From contig JADJWL010000005.1 of NCBI GenBank assembly GCA_016716385.1, forward strand, positions 437,231 through 501,230: a stretch of 64,000 nt of DNA, in the 5' to 3' direction. The notes under the pieces are model-generated. The model was not told where the DNA came from and ran no database searches. It saw only the letters and a list, made by a program, of their open reading frames with translations. The translations under genes were made by a program, and so were the position numbers. Source of the DNA: Bryobacterales bacterium (GTDB taxonomy: Bacteria > Acidobacteriota > Terriglobia > Bryobacterales > Bryobacteraceae). This document shows positions 16,259-24,654 of this stretch, one piece after another. Numbering within the stretch: the stretch's first letter is position 1; every line of letters starts with the position of its first letter.

Positions 16259-17518
16259 CTACGCAACCACGAGTTCGGTGAGGCGGAATGCCGGCTCCAC
16301 CAGAATCGTGTCCAACTCCAGGCCGGAACGAATATCGAAGACCTGCACGCCCGTTCCCAGTTGACGGGCGTAGAACAACTCGTCGCCCGCCGGCGAAATC
16401 CGGAGCAGAGGGCGGAGAACTGACGGATCCTGGCGAACCGGGATCTCCCCCACCATTTCCAGGGTGCGCACATCTGCGATTCCGATGAGGTCGCGATTCG
16501 TCACCGGGTCCCCGATCAGCGCAAAGTAGACGCGCGAGCCCGTTGCGTCCATGGCGAGCCGGTACACGCCGCCGGAGCGCGGGCCCGCCGGATCTCTGTC
16601 GCCCCGCGTCACGCGCACGCTCCCGCCGTACGTTCCACTGCGCACGTCGATACTGTGCAGCGACCCGAAGCTCGCCCCCACCAGCAGCCCCCCGTCCGGC
16701 GTGACGGCGAGATCTTCCAGGGTCAGCGTCGGCGGCAAGTCGATCTGGCCGATCAGGGTCCGCGAGGCGGCGTCGGCGACGTGGAGCCGGGCGGGCGCAG
16801 AAGAAGTGCCGGTCGCCGCCACCAGGAAAACCGTCTTGCCGTCCGGCGAGAAGACGGCCCGGCGTGCGAATTGTCCCGCTGGGGCGGAGATCCGGCCCGT
16901 GACGCTCAACGAGGCGGCGTCCACAAAGGCCCAGTGCGACTCCTCGCCATTCCGGCTGGCGACGAGCTGCCCGCCGTCCGCCGAGAGCGCCAGGTGCTGG
17001 TACGGCGAGCCGGACCGCCCGCCGCCCCTGGGGAGCAGAACCGCCTGACCGCGCAGCGCGATGCGATCCGCGAAGACATCGAACGCATAGACCCGCGCGT
17101 CGACCTGCGCATCGCCCGACGTATCGAGCAAATAGAACGCCGATTGTGCCTCGTTCTGGCTCCCTCGGGCGCCGGTCGCCAGGCGGCGCGGAGCGGCGCT
17201 GGCCGGCGCGGGGCCGCTGGCCGAGCCGCCGGCGATGCCGTTGACGGGGCCGGTAGCGGACAACGGGCTATAGGGCGAAAGGGGGCCTTGCAACTGGCGG
17301 TCGATCTCTTCGGCACGCTTTCGACCGTAGACCTCCACAAGCATCTGGTTGCTGACTTGGCCGATGAAGACCGGAAAAATGATGATCTCAGCCACGGCAA
17401 GGTCATCGGCGTCGCAACGCTCCAAGCACGCGGACTGGCCGAGCGTGGCCGCCAGGGCCAGGCTGCGCAGATAGTCACGCCGCGTCAGGCTCCGCGCCTC
17501 CGGGGCTTCATTCGACAA
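16259..17518 (-). CDS. Tat-exported WD40/YVTN-type beta-propeller protein
   Basis: From TTG 17518 the protein is 419 residues and starts SNEAPEARSLTRRDYLRSLA, a clear twin-arginine signal (TRRDYL). After a low-complexity Ala/Gly/Pro stretch near residue 90, the rest is a propeller of repeated strands ending in patterns such as LALSADGGQLVAS, AVFSPDGKTVFLV, LAVTPDGGLLVGA, LAMDATGSRVYFA and LRISPAGDELFYA, typical of YVTN/lactonase-like propellers. No catalytic residues are identifiable. The TTG start overlaps the stop of the preceding Solibacter-domain gene by 11 bases, so the two are translationally coupled and likely work together at the cell surface. Confidence 0.75.
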   Translation of the reverse strand: MSNEAPEARSLTRRDYLRSLALAATLGQSACLERCDADDLAVAEIIIFPVFIGQVSNQMLVEVYGRKRAEEIDRQLQGPLSPYSPLSATGPVNGIAGGSASGPAPASAAPRRLATGARGSQNEAQSAFYLLDTSGDAQVDARVYAFDVFADRIALRGQAVLLPRGGGRSGSPYQHLALSADGGQLVASRNGEESHWAFVDAASLSVTGRISAPAGQFARRAVFSPDGKTVFLVAATGTSSAPARLHVADAASRTLIGQIDLPPTLTLEDLAVTPDGGLLVGASFGSLHSIDVRSGTYGGSVRVTRGDRDPAGPRSGGVYRLAMDATGSRVYFALIGDPVTNRDLIGIADVRTLEMVGEIPVRQDPSVLRPLLRISPAGDELFYARQLGTGVQVFDIRSGLELDTILVEPAFRLTELVVA

Positions 17519-19193
17519 GGGCGGCCTCCCGCTCGGCGGCGGCGAACAACGCGAGTCCGAGATCCAGCCCAGGCGCGGAAAAGGGGGCCGCAACCGAAGG
17601 CAACGCGGCCACGACCACCGAGCCGGTCGTCGCACCGGCGGTCGCCTTGACCAGCGCCGAAGTCGCCTCGGGCGGCACAACGAAACTCCCTCCCGCGGCC
17701 GCCGCCGCGCAGACGAAGCCCGCCGTCGCCGCCTCCGCCGCGGCGCGGGAGAAGCCGCCGATCAGAACCGTACCCGCGGCGTCGCCGCCCGTCCACTCGA
17801 CCGTCAACGGCTCGCCCGCGCGGATCCGCCGCGCGCCTTGCCGGTTGGACCACTCGAACGGCGCCGGAGCCGGAACGTCAACGGAAAACGCTCCGACCTC
17901 GGACCCGCCGGCAGCCGAGACGCGCGCGGCCGGGCTCGCCCCGAAAAACAGCGGCAACGGCGGATCGAACACAACGTCCGTCCCGAGATACGCGGTATAG
18001 AAGCCCGGCCGGATTCCGGAGTCCGCCGTGCGCGGGGCGCCTCCCGACCCGGCGAACGCAAGCTCGGCGCCGGCAGAAAGCGCGGGTCCGCTCCGGATCG
18101 CGTCCGCCGCGAAGCCGAAGTCGGGCGCCCCGGCATGGAATGTGTACGTCGTACAGGCCCCGGGAGGCGGCAGCGACGAGAGCCGGTCGAACCGCCACGG
18201 CCCGCTGGGCGCCTCCTGAAACCGTGCGCCTGCTCCGTCGACTGTCACGGCGAAACCCACCGGCAGCGGCGACCGCCACAGCGTGCGCGTCAGCACCACC
18301 AGCCCGCTCCGCCCCCCGCGCCGCAACCCGTCGAGCGGGTTCGCCGGGTCTGCGCATTCACCCGCGCCGTCGGCGGTCACGGCAATCGTCACGGTGTTGC
18401 TCACCACGCCGCCGGTTCGCATCGTGACTGGCACGTAACAGCCAGTGGGCGTGTCCGCGGGAAGGTCAAACACGATCTGGTCGAGGCCGGCGAATCCCGG
18501 CGCGCGGCCGCTGTAGCGCTTCACGGTCACCGCTTGGCCGCCAACCCAAATCTCCACGGGCGTTGGCAGTTCGCCCGCCGGCGCCGGCACGTTGTCGGCG
18601 TGCGGCGCGGCCCCGAGCCCCGTGCCCCACAGAATCATCGCCTGCCCAGGTCGCGCCGTCGTTGCCAGGGAATTGAGGGGCGTATCGCCCGATGCGACGA
18701 AATTCTGGACGATCCCCGGCCCGAAGCCTCCCGAGTTGACCGCGAAGATTCCAAAGCTCGAACGCACCACTTCCGCCGGAGTGAAATTGCCGGCGGCGCC
18801 CGCGAACGTCACTCGCATGGAAACGCGGCCCAGCGGCGCAGTCGAAGGCATCACGGCGTTGACCTGATCCGCGCGCACGAAGAGGGGATACGCCGGAATG
18901 CAAGTCCCGCCCTGGCAAACCTCGATCGAAACCCCCGCCAGCGTCTCTGCCAGGGGAAAAGCGCTCACGCTGACCCCCTCGGCCGGACCCAGACCGCGGC
19001 CGAATATCGTAAAAATCGCTCCCCGAGCGATCGCACCATGAGCGGCTGCTTGGGGTGCGAAGCTGGCCGCGTTCAGGACGGACTGGTAGAAGGCGTAAGG
19101 CTGCGCCCCCGCGGGAGCCATCGCGCCAAGCGCCACCAACACTGCTCCGGCCAGCCGGCGGACTGCTGTGCGATGACGGAGCGCCTCAAGCAT
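17508..19193 (-). CDS. Secreted protein with N-terminal Solibacter-type (TIGR03437-like) domain
   Basis: This 561-residue protein has a signal peptide (VRRLAGAVLVALGAMAPAGA). Residues about 38-275 match the Solibacter domain seen at the C-terminus of the 10114-12636 protein: VLNAASFAPQ, AIFTIFGRGLGPAEG, LAGVSIEV, YPLFVRADQVNAVMPS, GFGPGIVQNF, GQAMILWGTGLGA, DQIVFDLP, CYVPVTMRTGGVVSNTVTI. The C-terminal half (275-561) is Ala/Gly-rich and beta-structured but unassigned. It is upstream of, and coupled to, the Tat-exported propeller gene. Starting at ATG 19193, it faces the terminase module across 225 bases. Likely an extracellular structural or binding protein. Confidence 0.8.
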   Translation of the reverse strand: MLEALRHRTAVRRLAGAVLVALGAMAPAGAQPYAFYQSVLNAASFAPQAAAHGAIARGAIFTIFGRGLGPAEGVSVSAFPLAETLAGVSIEVCQGGTCIPAYPLFVRADQVNAVMPSTAPLGRVSMRVTFAGAAGNFTPAEVVRSSFGIFAVNSGGFGPGIVQNFVASGDTPLNSLATTARPGQAMILWGTGLGAAPHADNVPAPAGELPTPVEIWVGGQAVTVKRYSGRAPGFAGLDQIVFDLPADTPTGCYVPVTMRTGGVVSNTVTIAVTADGAGECADPANPLDGLRRGGRSGLVVLTRTLWRSPLPVGFAVTVDGAGARFQEAPSGPWRFDRLSSLPPPGACTTYTFHAGAPDFGFAADAIRSGPALSAGAELAFAGSGGAPRTADSGIRPGFYTAYLGTDVVFDPPLPLFFGASPAARVSAAGGSEVGAFSVDVPAPAPFEWSNRQGARRIRAGEPLTVEWTGGDAAGTVLIGGFSRAAAEAATAGFVCAAAAAGGSFVVPPEATSALVKATAGATTGSVVVAALPSVAAPFSAPGLDLGLALFAAAEREAALVE

Positions 19194-19418
19194 AGCCTCT
19201 CAATAGTAATCACACTGGGCCTCATGGTCAAGAAACATTCCGGACACATTTCGGAGAAAGGTCGAGACATGTCGGGAGATGCCGGCTGGGATCCCGCGGA
19301 ATCCGGTCACATCTTTCGCAAAAGTACCAAGTCAGGCGAAATGAATAGGATACGAGTCTTCAGAGTCTTCGCCCCTCCTCGCCCCATGCCATCCTGAGGG
19401 CGAAAGGAACCCCAGACC

Positions 19419-19967
19419 ATGGCGACCGAAAAACAAATCGCTGCCAATCGCTTGAATGCGCTGAAATCCACCGGCCCCCGGACTGCTGCCGATAAGGCGA
19501 ATTCTTCCCTGAATCACACCCTCACGGGCCTGTTCGCCCGCGATCTCGTCCTCCAGGCCATCGAGGACCCCGCCGAGTTCAACGAACTCCTCGCCGGCCT
19601 CCTCGTCGACTTCCAGCCCTCCGACACCCACCAGCACATCCTCGTCACGCGCTACGCCCGCCAGCTCTGGCTCGCCCAGCGCGTCGCGCGCATCGAATGC
19701 TCCGCAACCCAGGCCCAGCTCGACGAGGCCATGCACAGCTTCTGGGGCAACCAGCTTCTCCCGGACGACCCCGCCGAACAGCACGAAATCGGCGGCCGCA
19801 CCCTCGCCGAAACCTGGAACGCCGACAATACTCAGGGCCGCAACCTCGCCCGCGTCCAGGTCCACAGCGCCCTGCTCGAACGCCAGATCTCCCGCACTCT
19901 CCGCGAACTCCGCCTTGAGTTCCCGAAAAATGTAAATTCGAACATCGAAGCCGATCTGGCCGCATAG
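19419..19967 (+). CDS. 'STGPRT' small protein of the acidobacterial/planctomycete type
   Basis: The 182-residue protein begins MATEKQIAANRLNALKSTGP and continues RTAADKANSSLNH, the N-terminal signature (NRxNAxKSTGPRT..GK..S..N) of a family I know from Solibacter-like and planctomycete genomes, where many copies occur. The rest is helical and polar (residues 45-175), without catalytic motifs. Function is unknown. It opens a same-strand module with repeats, a CxxC protein and a terminase-like ATPase, which suggests a phage-derived or mobile unit. A GAAAGGAACCCC spacer before the ATG may serve for ribosome binding. Confidence 0.65.
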   Translation: MATEKQIAANRLNALKSTGPRTAADKANSSLNHTLTGLFARDLVLQAIEDPAEFNELLAGLLVDFQPSDTHQHILVTRYARQLWLAQRVARIECSATQAQLDEAMHSFWGNQLLPDDPAEQHEIGGRTLAETWNADNTQGRNLARVQVHSALLERQISRTLRELRLEFPKNVNSNIEADLAA

Positions 19968-19985
19968 AGGATCGACAGCGGCGGC

Positions 19986-20014
19986 GGATCCGCCTGCACC
20001 GCGCTGGCGGATCC
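19986..20014. repeat. Perfect 9-bp inverted repeat with 11-base spacer
   Basis: GGATCCGCC and GGCGGATCC flank TGCACCGCGCT, starting 19 bases after the STGPRT gene stop. It could form a hairpin and act as a transcription stop or processing site, although no T-run follows. Confidence 0.6.
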
Positions 20015-20033
20015 GGGCCGCCGCTCGCTGCAT

Positions 20034-20199
20034 ACACCCGAACTGCGCCCCTGCCGCCGGGCGACGCCCAACACCCCGATAGCCGCCGCGCGAAGCGGGC
20101 GGATGCGAGCCACCGCTTGCTGAACACCCGAACCGCGCCGCCGCCGCCGGGCAACGCCCAACACCCCGATAGCCGCCCCGCGAAGCGGGCGGATGCGAG
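20034..20199. repeat. Two 76-bp near-identical repeats (90-bp period)
   Basis: Copies at 20034-20109 and 20124-20199 both run from ACACCCGAAC to GGATGCGAG and differ at only a few bases. Each contains a GC-rich hairpin around CGCGAAGCGGGCGG. The pair resembles REP-like intergenic elements. Confidence 0.7.
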
Positions 20200-20244
20200 T
20201 GAGTCGCACCGTAACCGAACGCCGCGAGCGGCAACACGAACCGC

Positions 20245-20321
20245 TGATGGCTGACCGCTGATAGCTGATAGCTGACAGCTGACAGCTGATAGCTGACAGC
20301 CGATAGCTGATCGCTGATAGC
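20245..20321. repeat. Heptanucleotide tandem repeat, 11 units of TGAYAGC
   Basis: Eleven consecutive 7-base units read TGATAGC or TGACAGC with single changes (TGATGGC, TGACCGC, CGATAGC, TGATCGC). The array ends 25 bases before the next start codon. It resembles the heptameric repeats found in some bacterial intergenic regions; there are no spacers, so it is not a CRISPR. Confidence 0.85.
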
Positions 20322-20346
20322 CAACACCAACACAAGGAGAATCGAA

Positions 20347-20679
20347 ATGCCAGGATGTCCCATTTGCACACACCCCGAGCGCGCCGCCATCGAGGAAAAA
20401 ATCCGCCGCGGCGTCTTCTGGACCCGTCTCGCCGCCGAATACGGCTTGCGAGCGTACCTCTTCGCCGTCCACCGCTTCCGCCACATGCCGCAAGGCGAGG
20501 ACGCCGCTGCCGGCCCCGCGCCCGAGCCGCGCAACGCCATGGGACGCACCGAGTTCGAGGAGAACTGGGTCCTCGTCGCCAACATGCTCCGCAACGTCCT
20601 CCGGCCCTTCCCCGAGGCCTGGAAACGCGTCCTTGAAGGCATTGACCAGCTTGTCTTTCTCACAAAACCCGCATCATGA
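20347..20679 (+). CDS. Small CxxC protein of the terminase-like module
   Basis: This 110-residue protein opens with MPGCPICTHPERAAIEEKI, a single CPxC pair followed by a helix and an HRF..H element (AVHRFRHMP) that may complete a zinc site. Residues 75-100 (WVLVANMLRNVLRPFPEAWK) are amphipathic helix. It starts nine bases after an AAGGAG site and overlaps the terminase-like gene by four bases (ATGA), so the two are translated together. A diverged copy of its residues about 60-90 reappears after the terminase gene (21441-21539). A role beside the ATPase, analogous to a small terminase subunit, is speculation. Confidence 0.65.
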   Translation: MPGCPICTHPERAAIEEKIRRGVFWTRLAAEYGLRAYLFAVHRFRHMPQGEDAAAGPAPEPRNAMGRTEFEENWVLVANMLRNVLRPFPEAWKRVLEGIDQLVFLTKPAS

Positions 20680-21419
20680 TGGACCTGTTCCAGCGCGCCA
20701 CGAATCCCGTCGCCTTCGCCCGGAATACACTCCAATTCCGTCCCGACGAAGTCCAGGCGGAAATTCTCTCCACAACGGAGCCCCGCATTCTCATCAACTG
20801 CTGCCGCCAGTGGGGCAAGTCGACCACCACCGCCGCCCTCGTCGCCTACACGCTCTGGCACATGGCCGGCTCCCTGGTCCTGCTCCTCGCGCCCTCCGCC
20901 CGCCAGTCCGCCGAAATTTTTCGCAAGGTCCTGGACTTCCTCCGCCCTCTCGGCATTCCCATCCGCGGCGACGGCACCAACCCCGTCTCCCTCCTGCTGC
21001 CCAACCAGGCCCGCCTCATCGCCCTCCCCGGTGGCGACGCCACCATCCGAGGCTTCTCCGCCGTCTCTCTCCTCGTCCTCGACGAAGCTGCTCGCATCCC
21101 GGACGAAACCTACTTCGCCGTCCGCCCCATGCTTGCCGCCAATCCCAACGCTGTCCTCTGCGCCGTTTCCACGCCCCACGGCCAGAAGGGCTTCTTCTAT
21201 GAGGCCTGGACCAACGGCGGCACGCTCTGGCAGCGCTTCCACGTCCCCGCCACCGAATGCCCGCGCCTGTCGCCCGCGTTCCTCGCCGAAGAAAAATTCG
21301 TCCTCGGCGACACCCGCTTCCGCCAGGAATACCTCTGCGAATTCCTCCAGCCCGACGACTGCTGCTTCCCCGCTGACTTGATCGATGCCGCCTTCACGCG
21401 CGACGGGAAACCCCTGTGA
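20676..21419 (+). CDS. Terminase-like ATPase, truncated before the nuclease domain
   Basis: The 247-residue protein matches the ATPase half of phage terminase large subunits: adenine/Q-like segment FRPDEVQAEIL (21-31), Walker A CRQWGKST (43-50), LLLAPSARQSAEIFRKV, Walker B LLVLDEAARI (about 130), and the coupling motif STPHG. The region RFRQEYLCEFLQPDDCCFPA marks the linker into the nuclease domain, but the protein ends soon after, so the RNase H-like nuclease (about 200 residues) is missing. No portal, capsid or protease genes are nearby. It is either a domesticated ATPase or a broken terminase. Confidence 0.75.
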   Translation: MMDLFQRATNPVAFARNTLQFRPDEVQAEILSTTEPRILINCCRQWGKSTTTAALVAYTLWHMAGSLVLLLAPSARQSAEIFRKVLDFLRPLGIPIRGDGTNPVSLLLPNQARLIALPGGDATIRGFSAVSLLVLDEAARIPDETYFAVRPMLAANPNAVLCAVSTPHGQKGFFYEAWTNGGTLWQRFHVPATECPRLSPAFLAEEKFVLGDTRFRQEYLCEFLQPDDCCFPADLIDAAFTRDGKPL

Positions 21420-21440
21420 ATCCGCTCGAATCCCGCGTCC

Positions 21441-21539
21441 GAACCCTGGAACCCCATGGGCCGGACCGGGTTCGATGAACAATGGATGCCCGCCGCCAAC
21501 AGGCTCCGCGATGTCCTCCAGCCGTTCCCCAAAGCCTAA
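21441..21539 (+). pseudogene. Remnant duplicate of the C-terminal part of the CxxC protein
   Basis: In frame with ATG 21456 the sequence reads EPWNPMGRTGFDEQWMPAA and then NRLRDVLQPFPKA before TAA. The intact gene has EPRNAMGRTEFEENWVLVA and NMLRNVLRPFPEA at the equivalent place. Identity is high over about 32 residues, and the upstream part is absent. This is a fragment left by duplication or recombination, placed exactly where the terminase gene has lost its 3' half. Confidence 0.75.
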
Positions 21540-21612
21540 CCTTGGCGACACACGCAGCTCAGCCCTGCCGGCGTTGAACGTTACACTAGCAATCAGGAAA
21601 GGAATTCGGCCA

Positions 21613-23361
21613 ATGAAGCGGATCCTTACGTTTATCGGCGGGCTGACCGTCATCTTCGTCCTCGTCGTTGTCGTCGCGATCGTTGCAGGCCGCGCGGCCA
21701 AAAAGTCCATCGCGTCGAACACGATTCTCGAATTGAATCTCGAAACTGCCCTGGTGGAGGATCTGCCCGACGATCCCATCGCCCAGTTCACATCCCAGAA
21801 GCAGCCGCGTCTCCGCGACGTTGTGGACGCCCTGGACAAGGCTTCGGGCGACTCCCGGGTGTCCGGCTTGCTCGCCCACCTTGGCGCTGCCCCCATTTCC
21901 ATGGCCCAGGCGCAGGAGATCCGCGACGCCGTCGGGCGTTTCCGCGAAAAAGGGAAATTCACCGTCGCGTGGTCGGAAACGTTCGGCGAGTTCGGACCTG
22001 CCAACTCCGCCTACTACATCGCCACGGCGTTCGACGAGATCTGGCTTCAGCCCTCCGGCGATATCGGGCTGACCGGTTTTCTCCTCGAGTCCCAGTTCCT
22101 CAAGGGAACGCTCGACAAGCTCGGCCTGGTGCCGCGCATGGATCAGCGCCACGAGTACAAGAACGCGATGAATGTGCTCACGGAAAGGAAGTACACCCAG
22201 CCGCACCGCGAGGCCATGCAGGCGATCGCCGAATCCTGGTACCGGCAGTTGCTGCGCGCGGTGGCCGAAGGCCGCAAGATGTCCGAGGACCAGGTGCGCG
22301 CCGTGGTCGACAAAGCGCCGCTCTTGGGCGCCGAAGCCCTGGAGGCGAAGCTCGTGGACCGGCTCGGCTACCGCGACGAAGTCTACGAAAAGACGAAGGA
22401 GCGTGCCGGCTCCGGTGCAAAGCTGCTCTATCTCTCGCATTACCTCGACCGCGCGGGCAGGCCGCACGACGAGGGCGCCGTGATTGCGTTGATCTACGGC
22501 GTCGGCGGCGTCCAGCGGGGTGAGTCCGAGTTCGATCCCATGTCCGGGCCGTCGATGGGCTCCGATACGGTTGCCGCCGCGTTCCGCGCCGCCGTCGACG
22601 ACAGGAACGTCCGCGCTATCGTCTTCCGCATCGATTCGCCCGGCGGGTCCTACGTGGCGTCCGATACGATCTGGCGCGAGACCGGACGCGCGAAGCAGGC
22701 GGGCAAACCCGTGATCGCGACCATGTCGACACTCGCCGGCTCCGGCGGATACTTCGTCGCCATGCAGGCGGACAAGATCGTGGCGCAGCCCGGAACCATC
22801 ACTGGTTCCATTGGCGTGCTCGGCGGCAAGATGCTCACGACAGGCTTCTGGGACAAACTCGGCATCTCCTGGGATGAGGTCCATCTCGGCCAGAACGCGA
22901 CCATGTTCACCGGCACACGCGATTACTCCCCGAGCGAGCGCGCCCGTTGGCAGGGCTTCCTTGACCGCATCTATGAGGACTTCACGACGAAGGTCGCCGA
23001 AGGCCGCAAGCTTCCCAAGGAAAAGGTGCTTGAAGTGGCTAAAGGCCGCATCTGGAGCGGCGAGGACGCGAAGAACCTCGGCCTGGTGGACGAACTCGGC
23101 GGCATCGATGTGGCGATCCGGCTGGCCAAGGCCGCGGCCAATATCCCGGTGGACGCGACGATTGAGCTCAAGCAGTACCCGCCGAAGAAGAAGCTGGCCG
23201 AAGCCATTGTCGCCATGCTGCAAGGCGAACAGAAAGAGTCGAGCGAGTCGGCCGTGTTGATCCGGGCGATGGAGACGCTGCGCCCGTATTACCGGCAACT
23301 CCGGCTGAGTGGCGCGTTCGGCGGGCCGCAGCCGCTCGAAATGCCGGTGCAGCCGAGGTAA
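21613..23361 (+). CDS. sppA: Signal peptide peptidase SppA, long (67K) form
   Basis: From ATG 21613 (AGGAAAGGAA upstream) the protein is 582 residues, the length of the two-domain SppA. An N-terminal membrane anchor (about 4-26, ILTFIGGLTVIFVLVVVVAI) is followed by two peptidase S49 domains. The catalytic Lys is Lys183 in QRHEYKNAMN of domain 1 and the nucleophile Ser is Ser377 in TLAGSGGYFVAM of domain 2, matching the shared-dyad arrangement. It degrades residual signal peptides in the membrane. It is followed nine bases later by the Gfo/Idh/MocA gene. Confidence 0.92.
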   Translation: MKRILTFIGGLTVIFVLVVVVAIVAGRAAKKSIASNTILELNLETALVEDLPDDPIAQFTSQKQPRLRDVVDALDKASGDSRVSGLLAHLGAAPISMAQAQEIRDAVGRFREKGKFTVAWSETFGEFGPANSAYYIATAFDEIWLQPSGDIGLTGFLLESQFLKGTLDKLGLVPRMDQRHEYKNAMNVLTERKYTQPHREAMQAIAESWYRQLLRAVAEGRKMSEDQVRAVVDKAPLLGAEALEAKLVDRLGYRDEVYEKTKERAGSGAKLLYLSHYLDRAGRPHDEGAVIALIYGVGGVQRGESEFDPMSGPSMGSDTVAAAFRAAVDDRNVRAIVFRIDSPGGSYVASDTIWRETGRAKQAGKPVIATMSTLAGSGGYFVAMQADKIVAQPGTITGSIGVLGGKMLTTGFWDKLGISWDEVHLGQNATMFTGTRDYSPSERARWQGFLDRIYEDFTTKVAEGRKLPKEKVLEVAKGRIWSGEDAKNLGLVDELGGIDVAIRLAKAAANIPVDATIELKQYPPKKKLAEAIVAMLQGEQKESSESAVLIRAMETLRPYYRQLRLSGAFGGPQPLEMPVQPR

Positions 23362-23370
23362 GATCTAGCC

Positions 23371-24612
23371 ATGGAACGCCGTTCTTTTCTTCTCTCCGGC
23401 GCCGCGTTCGCCAGCGCCGCGACCGGCTGGGCCGGAGCCAATGACCGTCTCCGCCTCGGCATTCTCGGCACCGGAGGGCGCGGGCGCGCTCTGCTCCGCG
23501 AGGCGGCGCCCATGGCCAACGTCGAAATCGCCGCCCTGTGCGATCCCGACAGCCAGCGCATGGATCAGGCCAACGCCGACCTCGTCGAGCGCACGGGAAA
23601 GAAGGCCGTGCTCCACGCGGACCTGCGCCGCGTCCTCGACGACAAGTCGATTGACGCCGTGCTCATCGCCAGCACGAACCACTGGCACGCGCCGTCCGCC
23701 ATCTGGGCGTGCCAGGCGGGCAAGCACGTCTACGTCGAGAAGCCCGTCTCGCACAACTTCGTCGAAGGGCAGAAGCTGGTCGAGGCGGCGCGGCGCTACA
23801 AGCGCATCGCGCAGGGCGGCACGCAGCGCCGCAGTTGGGGCCTGTGGAAGAAGGTCGCCAAGACGATCCACGACGGAACCATCGGCGACGTGTACTTGTC
23901 GAAGTGGGTGTTCCCCGGTTCCAGGGAATCAATCGGCTTCAAGTCGCCCGAAGCCCCACCCGCAAATCTCAATTGGGATCTGTGGCTGGGCCCGGCGCCG
24001 GATCAGCCGTATCACGCGAATCTCGTGCATTACAACTGGCACTGGTTCTGGGACTTCGGCAACGGCGAACTGGGCAACAACGGCATCCATCTGGTAGACG
24101 TCTCCCGCTGGATGATGAAGCGCGGGCTGCCGTCGCGCGTCGTCTCGGTCGGCGGCCGCTACGGCTACCGCGACCAGGCCGAAACCCCCAACACGCAAAC
24201 CACCACCTGGACCTATGACGACGGCGCCGCAATCGTGGGTGAAATCCGCGATCTCTACACGGCTGAAACCATGTCCTGGGACTTCTTCGGAACCAAGGGA
24301 CACCTGCATTGCGACGGCGACAAACAGTTCGTGATCCGCTTCGGCCGCGACAAGGAATTGCAGCCGCCGGTGACCGATTCCGAGCGCGCCAACCACATCG
24401 AGAACTTCGCCGCGGCCATCCGCGCCAACAAGCCGGAACTGCTGGCGGCCGAAATCGAACAGACGGCGATCTCGACGGCGATGTGCCACCTGGGCAACAT
24501 CTCCTACCGCGTCGGACGCGAACTGCGCTTCGACGTCGGACAGGCCCAGTTTGACGATGACGCCGCGAATGCCCTGCTGCGGCGCAGCTATCGAGCCCCG
24601 TACCGGGTCTGA
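23371..24612 (+). CDS. Tat-exported Gfo/Idh/MocA family oxidoreductase
   Basis: The 413-residue protein starts MERRSFLLSGAAFASAATGW, a twin-arginine-type leader. Then comes the NAD(P)-binding Rossmann motif LGILGTGGRGRALL (about 28-41), followed by IAALCDPD, STNHWHAP and the EKPVSHNFVEG segment with the conserved Lys of EKP. The C-terminal beta-sheet domain includes DFGNGELGNNGIHLVDVSRW, with His and Asp/Asn positions typical of the family. These enzymes oxidise or epimerise sugars and inositols. Exported members of this kind are numerous in Acidobacteria and Planctomycetes. Substrate unknown. Confidence 0.87.
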   Translation: MERRSFLLSGAAFASAATGWAGANDRLRLGILGTGGRGRALLREAAPMANVEIAALCDPDSQRMDQANADLVERTGKKAVLHADLRRVLDDKSIDAVLIASTNHWHAPSAIWACQAGKHVYVEKPVSHNFVEGQKLVEAARRYKRIAQGGTQRRSWGLWKKVAKTIHDGTIGDVYLSKWVFPGSRESIGFKSPEAPPANLNWDLWLGPAPDQPYHANLVHYNWHWFWDFGNGELGNNGIHLVDVSRWMMKRGLPSRVVSVGGRYGYRDQAETPNTQTTTWTYDDGAAIVGEIRDLYTAETMSWDFFGTKGHLHCDGDKQFVIRFGRDKELQPPVTDSERANHIENFAAAIRANKPELLAAEIEQTAISTAMCHLGNISYRVGRELRFDVGQAQFDDDAANALLRRSYRAPYRV

Positions 24613-24654
24613 TTTATTTTGCGGTCGGATTGCGCCTTCCCTGAGTGGAGGGTT

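Noticed and set aside
20245..20321. Heptamer array considered as a CRISPR
   Set aside because: The units are 7 bases, directly abutting, with no spacers and no cas genes.
19332..22004. 890-codon minus-strand frame across the terminase module
   Set aside because: It reads through the heptamer array and is antisense to three genes with real motifs; its repeats of 'QLSAVSYQLSAVS' are just the heptamers translated.
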